A stretch of DNA of 64,000 nucleotides, from contig NZ_JAHKQF010000013.1 of assembly GCF_018860965.1 (NCBI RefSeq), forward strand, positions 62,001 through 126,000, given 5' to 3'. Below the pieces are notes generated by a model, which was given only the letters and a program-made list of their open reading frames with translations, was not told the origin of the DNA and ran no database searches. Within the stretch, counting starts at the first letter, position 1. Each line of letters begins with the position of its first letter. This document shows, piece after piece, positions 59,164-64,000 of the stretch. Both the position numbers and the translations under genes were made by a program. Source of the stretch: Alteromonas sp. C1M14. GTDB taxonomy: Bacteria; Pseudomonadota; Gammaproteobacteria; Enterobacterales; Alteromonadaceae.

Positions 59164-62100
59164 CTATACTTCATTGCTCTCACAGATTTTAGAGCTTTGA
59201 CTTTTACACGTTTTCCCTTGATTTATTGATGTAGCGTAGGCGTCGCTTAAACTTGTCATCTGTTTTAAAAAGCGGGATATTTCATTCTTATCTACGTTTT
59301 TAATTTCGAGTTTTATTTTTTCAAAGGCTTTTAGTGCAAATTCCTGCTCGAGACAATCTGTTAAAGCTTTTAATTCTTTGTAAAAAGGGCCGTTTTTAAT
59401 CGCTTTTGCCAATCCCGAAATACGGTAAAAACTCTGCTCCAAAAGCAGTATTCTAGTGTCCATATGATTCATTGAACGCGAATAGATATCTGCCACTTCA
59501 TCTGTTGAAAACTTCATTCTGTGTTCAGAGTTTTCACCTAAAAATTCGACGAGCCCGGCATAGAGTGCAGAGCCAACTATTTCACATTGTACTTTTTCTG
59601 AATTTATTGTTTTTTTTGAATAACTTCGACCGACATGGTGCACAGGAAACGCAACTGACTTAAGCGTCATCCTTTGATAATGCTTATTAATGATTGCCCA
59701 TATCATGTCTGAACGGCGTACCTCTTTACCATTTAATAATGCGGATAAATTAGGAGTTTTTAAAAGTGCTTGGGGGTTGAGAATAAATGTACAGCCCCCT
59801 CTATTTACAGAATCCTTTGCTTCATTAATTGGATTTCGACATGGAGCAGCGATAATTGAACGAGTCAATGGAGTACCATCAAGAATACCCAAAGCGCCTG
59901 CGAATAATCGATTTTTAGCTTCTTTGACAGTTTCAAATGGATAACTAGGCTCAAGCCAAAGAGGTGTTTCTAAATGAGTGCTATGCTTTCGAGAAAGGTC
60001 ATAATAATAGTCTGGGAACGTGTTACGAATTGCTTTATTTTTTTCAGTTCGGTCGGGCAATAACGCATCATCTGGTAGTTTCGCTAACCAAGCTGCGTTG
60101 TGCACTAAATCCATCAGTTGAACTCTCAAACCGTTCAATGGTGGGTTAGGGGACGAACCCTCATAAGCGCCGAAAAGAACATCTATGCGTTGCTCGCGGA
60201 ACGCAGGTAACCATCCAATGTATTTGCGGGCTCGCTCATCAATGCGCATATCGTCATCAAGTAACCAGCCTATCGTGCCCGAAGTTTTTACAAGTTCGCC
60301 ACCGATGTAACGTTGCAGCATTGTTCGAGCAAATGCTATACCCACTTGACCTGAAGGTCGGCTTTGAATTTTTGAACCAAATAGCCCTGATTTTGCATCG
60401 GCAAGCTGGACTTCTTCTGAAATAAAATTAACTGTTAACAGATCACCAAATGATTCATCTCTCAATTTGATAAAATCAGTTACGGTACAGCCATTGCACA
60501 AAACAAAAACTGATAATGAAGTTATGCTTGGATGGTCGTGTAAAACTCTTAGACTATTAAGTAGCGGCATGAGCGTCAGTGGGTCGGTAGAAATGACGCC
60601 TACTACAAGTTTGAAAGCTTGATGATTAGGTGCTTTTTCTAGTGTCGTTTCGACGAGCTGGCAGCGGTTAATAGGGTAGTCTAGCTTCGCACGAAAAGTT
60701 TCAAAACCAGCCAACTCAGGCATGGCTAAATGAGTAAGAGATTTGCGCATGAGCTGCTTTAAATCGTCGCGATGCGCGTGGTGACATGATAAATATGCCC
60801 GCCTAGCCATATGCTCGAACCCTAATTCATTCCATGGGCGAATATCCGACCCATAATCGATAAGCTTAACTTCTGTTTCTGTTGTTATCAGGTTTTTAGG
60901 GTGGATGTTGTTGCAGACAATACCTGCGCGGGTACAACCGTTAATGAGTTCGATCAAGCGCTTTTCGAAACCACCGTTATAGGGAGAGCTTTCTTCAAAT
61001 GGATATGTTAAGAGAACCCAAGCACCGTCCCTAATGACGTGTTTGAGTGGATATATACCAGGAATATTTCTCCATTTGGCGCCACAATCACGTAAGAATT
61101 CGAACTGCGCTTCCGGGGTGCGCGTTTTCCAATAATCGATGCATTTGTAAACGATTGTGTCATCCGTAAATACAATAGCTTCTGAACCAGAACCTAGTAA
61201 ACGTAAGTCTTTTGTATTGAAATGGTGGTTAACTCGGTGTTCTGCAGAAACTAATCGATGAGCGTAAACTTCTTCTTTGAGCTTTTCTAATTCGCCTCGT
61301 GAAAGCATCGTTTCTGGGCACTTTGCTGGATTGACCATTTTTGCGCCGTTACAGGTCAGATATGATTCTGAATCGTTAAAAAGCTCTAAGTGAGATTCTG
61401 CAAGGCTATCTATTACCCAAATAGTACTGCCTGGTCGAAGTTCTGAAACATTGACGGCGTAGCTTTCTAGGAGCTCAAATTCCTTGACTGGAAAGCACCC
61501 AAGTCCCAAGTTTCTCAAAGTGTTTGCTAAGTTCTCGTAGAATCTGTTGTTAGGTTCAATGTGGAAAACAACATCTAAGCCTACAAGATCGCTTGTTCGG
61601 AAAAAATGGAAAAATGCGACAATCTTATTGAGTAATTCCCTGGTCACTGAAGTTGAACAACATAGAACAATAGCTTTATTATCAGGACAACAATTTTCTG
61701 AAACTTTATTTGTTGGTGGTTTCCAAGCAAAAAGTTCATGAGCTCGTTGTTTGAAACTTGCGGCCTCTAATGTGTTCATTCGACTTTGGTACTTTTTCCA
61801 AAAAGAAGAAAGGCCGTTAAGTTTTGATTTCCCTCCGCTATTGCTTAGTCGAATTCTATTGGTCTCAGCATAGTGATCAACTAAAAACCTAGGGAGAGCT
61901 TGATAACGTAGGGTGCCTAACTCACTTAATCGAATACAAAGATCGCGGTCGGTAGAGCTAGCTAGAAATTCATCAAACCCCCCACTTTGTAGGAAAGTAC
62001 TCATTCGAAGAAAAAGATTAGAGCCTTGAATTCCAGGGTTGCCGGTTAAAAACAACTGGGCTTCTAATCTGGCTGGGGCGAGGATCTGGATAGGGCACTG

Positions 62101-62520
62101 ACAGTTACTCTCGATTCGATTCAATCCGCTGGCTACCATATCTAATTCGTAAGACTGTACTGCTTTCACGCACTCTTCAAGATAACTGGGATGCCATGAG
62201 TCATCATCATCTAAAAACGCTAACATTACATTTTCTGCAGCGTCCACTTGAGATGCCAGATATTTAACCGCGCTATTCCAACAACCACTTGCTCCATGAG
62301 TGCGCGTGTTTACTCTATAAGTCACACTACAGTTCGGTATTTCGATGTCTTGAATAGAGTTTCGATTCAGGCTACGAATATCTAAATCAGAATCATCACA
62401 TACTATTAGAAAGTCGGGAGGCTTAGATTGATGCGCTATTGATGGTAGCGAGCGTTCAGCCAGTAACATGTGACGATTTTTGGTGGCCACAATTACTGCT
62501 ATCTTGATTTGTGACGTCAA
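59164..62520 (-). CDS. Glycosyltransferase/kinase-like/glycosyltransferase fusion
   Basis: 1118 residues. A family-2 GT domain (about 5-240) has the metal site LDDDDSW at 103-109. A central kinase-like fold (about 435-600) has LGSGSEA, Lys459 in VYKC, an HxD-like NNIHPKN at 537-543 and DYG at 555-557. A second GT-like domain (from about 637) has LLDDDMRID at 753-761. The C-terminus is helical and unrecognised. The HRD Asp appears replaced (His-Pro), but Asn543 and Asp555 remain. The start is a TTG at 62520 with AGGA upstream; other starts cannot be excluded. First gene of the operon. The acceptor is unknown. Confidence 0.82.
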   Translation of the reverse strand: MTSQIKIAVIVATKNRHMLLAERSLPSIAHQSKPPDFLIVCDDSDLDIRSLNRNSIQDIEIPNCSVTYRVNTRTHGASGCWNSAVKYLASQVDAAENVMLAFLDDDDSWHPSYLEECVKAVQSYELDMVASGLNRIESNCQCPIQILAPARLEAQLFLTGNPGIQGSNLFLRMSTFLQSGGFDEFLASSTDRDLCIRLSELGTLRYQALPRFLVDHYAETNRIRLSNSGGKSKLNGLSSFWKKYQSRMNTLEAASFKQRAHELFAWKPPTNKVSENCCPDNKAIVLCCSTSVTRELLNKIVAFFHFFRTSDLVGLDVVFHIEPNNRFYENLANTLRNLGLGCFPVKEFELLESYAVNVSELRPGSTIWVIDSLAESHLELFNDSESYLTCNGAKMVNPAKCPETMLSRGELEKLKEEVYAHRLVSAEHRVNHHFNTKDLRLLGSGSEAIVFTDDTIVYKCIDYWKTRTPEAQFEFLRDCGAKWRNIPGIYPLKHVIRDGAWVLLTYPFEESSPYNGGFEKRLIELINGCTRAGIVCNNIHPKNLITTETEVKLIDYGSDIRPWNELGFEHMARRAYLSCHHAHRDDLKQLMRKSLTHLAMPELAGFETFRAKLDYPINRCQLVETTLEKAPNHQAFKLVVGVISTDPLTLMPLLNSLRVLHDHPSITSLSVFVLCNGCTVTDFIKLRDESFGDLLTVNFISEEVQLADAKSGLFGSKIQSRPSGQVGIAFARTMLQRYIGGELVKTSGTIGWLLDDDMRIDERARKYIGWLPAFREQRIDVLFGAYEGSSPNPPLNGLRVQLMDLVHNAAWLAKLPDDALLPDRTEKNKAIRNTFPDYYYDLSRKHSTHLETPLWLEPSYPFETVKEAKNRLFAGALGILDGTPLTRSIIAAPCRNPINEAKDSVNRGGCTFILNPQALLKTPNLSALLNGKEVRRSDMIWAIINKHYQRMTLKSVAFPVHHVGRSYSKKTINSEKVQCEIVGSALYAGLVEFLGENSEHRMKFSTDEVADIYSRSMNHMDTRILLLEQSFYRISGLAKAIKNGPFYKELKALTDCLEQEFALKAFEKIKLEIKNVDKNEISRFLKQMTSLSDAYATSINQGKTCKSQSSKICESNEV

Positions 62521-62938
62521 ACTTTATCAGTCCTTTATTTATTAACGAGGTTTTTCGTGAGTTATCTAGAATACTAAGGAGAGCATTGAGTTCTCGAATG
62601 ATGTTTAAAACCTTATTTTATACTCAAGAGTGTTTGCAACCTAATACTTAGACTGGAGAATGATATTACAGGGGGAAATAAATCAAATGAGTCAAATTAA
62701 TATCCTTATTAATCCTGATTTGAGCACAGAGCAGAACTTAGAGCTGGTCGGATGTTAAAATATCTGTGCCGATTTGGCAATAAAAAGGCCGATTACGGAA
62801 ACATATACTTTAGTATAAATTGTGGTGGCAGCGTGTCCACTTGTGTCAAAAGCATTTTGTAAAGGGTCGCGACTTATTTTCGAGTTCACTGCTTAGCGTT
62901 GGTTATTATTACTTGACCACTACAGCTAAATAGAATGG
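62521..62938. other. Upstream region of the island operon
   Basis: A+T-rich, presumably holding the operon promoter (no convincing -35/-10 pair seen). A 23-codon plus-strand frame at 62687-62758 (MSQINILINPDLSTEQNLEL, ending in Cys) has GGGGGAAA upstream. It is either a tiny peptide gene or chance. Confidence 0.35.
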
Positions 62939-62983
62939 GGTAGAGATCCCCTGTTCGAATCAGGGTAGACGCACCATCTATTA
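62939..62983 (+). repeat. Direct repeat (att-like), distal copy
   Basis: 45 bases matching 54607-54651 with one mismatch (GGTAGAGAT here, GGTAGAGGT in the tRNA). It carries only the tRNA 3' half, with no full cloverleaf upstream. Confidence 0.9.
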
Positions 62984-63410
62984 AGACGTTTCAAGTTATT
63001 AATCACTAACGTAACAAACCAAAAGTTCTATTTTCAAGTCACATGCAAACATAATGTATTTTTTCTAGTGTTATTTGACTAGCCTCCTGCTTTTCGTAAA
63101 AGTTACTCTTTTTTTACTTATCTAATTCTGTACTTATTCTCTGTAATGATTAATCTAGTGAAGACTCGTTGTATAATAAATATCGAATGCTGCACCTCGG
63201 TTATCGATGAATATCCAGACTCGGCAATATATAGAAGGTGCAGTATAGATTGATCTTACAGGACTAATTAAAAATGCTTTTATGACAGGAGGAAGGGAAG
63301 ATAAATCAACAGGTTCAATAAATGGTCGATACTTGTGGTCTATTGGTTGGCGTGTATCTAATAAGATAGATGAGTAATAGGTTAATTATACATGCCTGAA
63401 TAAAGAATAT
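62984..63410. other. Non-coding stretch beyond the island
   Basis: About 430 bases, A+T-rich, with stop codons in all frames. I see no gene, repeat or RNA. Confidence 0.4.
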
Positions 63411-63413
63411 AGC

Positions 63414-63871
63414 CACACGATTACACTACATCATCAACAGCAGTATACTGATAAATCCCTGGAGCGATTTTACATGTATCCATCTGAATTCGGTCGCCTG
63501 GAATAGGTCTTTGGTATCGAATAAAGTCCTTTTTCTTCCGGTGAAAAATTACTGGTTTCACTTCATGTTTAGTCAGCACTTTATGAATTGAAGCAAGGGA
63601 TAGCTGAAAGTTATGCTCGCGAAGAAATTCATTTTGAATTCGTCTGACACCAAGCTTTCCATCTTTTCTGAGGCTGAGAATCCACTCTTCGATTAGATTA
63701 TTAATGGGGAGTTGTGAGGGCGTCTAGAAACGTCCTGTAGGCCGTCTAGGCCTTTCTCTCTGTATCGCTTGTACCACTCTCTATTCCACACCGACGGCAA
63801 ACTAGGCCTGCATTATTGGTTTCTTCGTAAAGCTCAATCCACTTCAAACGCTGTTTAATTTCTTTATTCAT
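63414..63871 (-). pseudogene. Decayed IS481-family transposase fragment
   Basis: On the minus strand, frames read in order MNKEIKQRLKWIELYEETNN plus AGLVCRRCGI, then (shifted) EWYKRYREKGLDGLQDVSRR plus PHNSP, then (shifted) NNLIEEWILSLRKDGKLGVR and onward to PGDRIQMDTCKIAPGIYQYT followed by AVDD. That is the IS481 pattern: HTH with RRPH motif, helical linker, then the start of the DDE domain. At least two frameshifts, a gap after RCGI, and loss of the catalytic Glu region make it non-functional. No terminal inverted repeats were identified. Confidence 0.75.
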
Positions 63872-64000
63872 AGAGTCATAGTATATTGAAACGATTTCTA
63901 TGAACCACACAAGTAAGCACCTAAATATTTTCAATCGACGATTTTAGCTAAAATGTTATAGATATGCTATTCTCCTTATATTAATTATTTGTTAGTAAAG

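Overview
The window looks like chromosomal DNA of a marine gammaproteobacterium of the order Alteromonadales, close to Alteromonas or a sister genus. This is inferred from protein similarity to E. coli-type orthologues, conserved enterobacterial gene order, and accessory traits typical of that group: an AtoE-type transporter, a second EF-G, a MoxR/DUF58/TgpA cluster and a PEP-CTERM protein. No search could be run, so genus level is a guess.

Layout. (1) 1-12.6 kb: carB, greA; the minus-strand miaB-ybeZ-ybeY-ybeX-lnt operon followed by a small heat-shock gene; divergent ubiF; a TetR repressor facing a CxxC (AhpD/CMD-like) gene across two palindromic operators. (2) 12.7-16.3 kb: an AGCS sodium/alanine symporter, a Met-Leu-Gln-Gln tRNA operon and a short-chain fatty acid transporter. 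(3) 16.3-28.2 kb: ychF-pth-rplY, a lipoprotein, lolB-ispE-tRNA-Gln-prs, then divergent hemA-prfA-prmC, an HD-GYP regulator, a SirB2-like protein and kdsA. (4) 28.2-34.4 kb: a small secreted protein, gcvA, an alpha/beta hydrolase, a DUF423 gene, rlmM and a stand-alone EF-G. (5) 34.4-48 kb: a PEP-CTERM protein; moxR-DUF58-tgpA; seqA-pgm-glgP; a GGDEF/EAL protein; astE with HIT and YbjQ genes. (6) 48-54.6 kb: yffB-dapE-(M15 peptidase)-ypfN, an EIIA-Glc-like protein, a DnaA-box-rich intergenic region, a VOC protein, a patatin, an MFS transporter with a long leader, and tRNA-Val(GAC).

(7) 54.6-64 kb is accessory DNA. The 3' end of tRNA-Val is repeated 8.3 kb downstream (45 bp, one mismatch), which marks an island inserted at the tRNA gene. 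The island is visibly more A+T-rich and carries no recognisable integrase. It holds a NUMOD-like DNA-binding protein and a tight four-gene minus-strand operon: a 1118-residue glycosyltransferase/kinase-like/glycosyltransferase fusion, a GTP cyclohydrolase II-NADAR (COG3236) fusion, a glutamine-dependent asparagine-synthetase-like enzyme, and a short arylamine N-acetyltransferase-like protein. Read together they suggest an undescribed pathway. In it, GTP would be opened by the RibA domain, the ribosylamino-pyrimidine cleaved by the NADAR domain, and the product elaborated by amide-forming and sugar-transfer steps. This is the strongest candidate for a new system here. A decayed IS481-type transposase lies just outside the island.

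The rest is mostly housekeeping, with several gene-level curiosities: a probable CTG start for lnt, an EIIA-Glc relative without its catalytic histidine, tandem TetR operators, a tRNA gene inside the ispE-prs operon, and structured leaders before hsp20 and the MFS gene.
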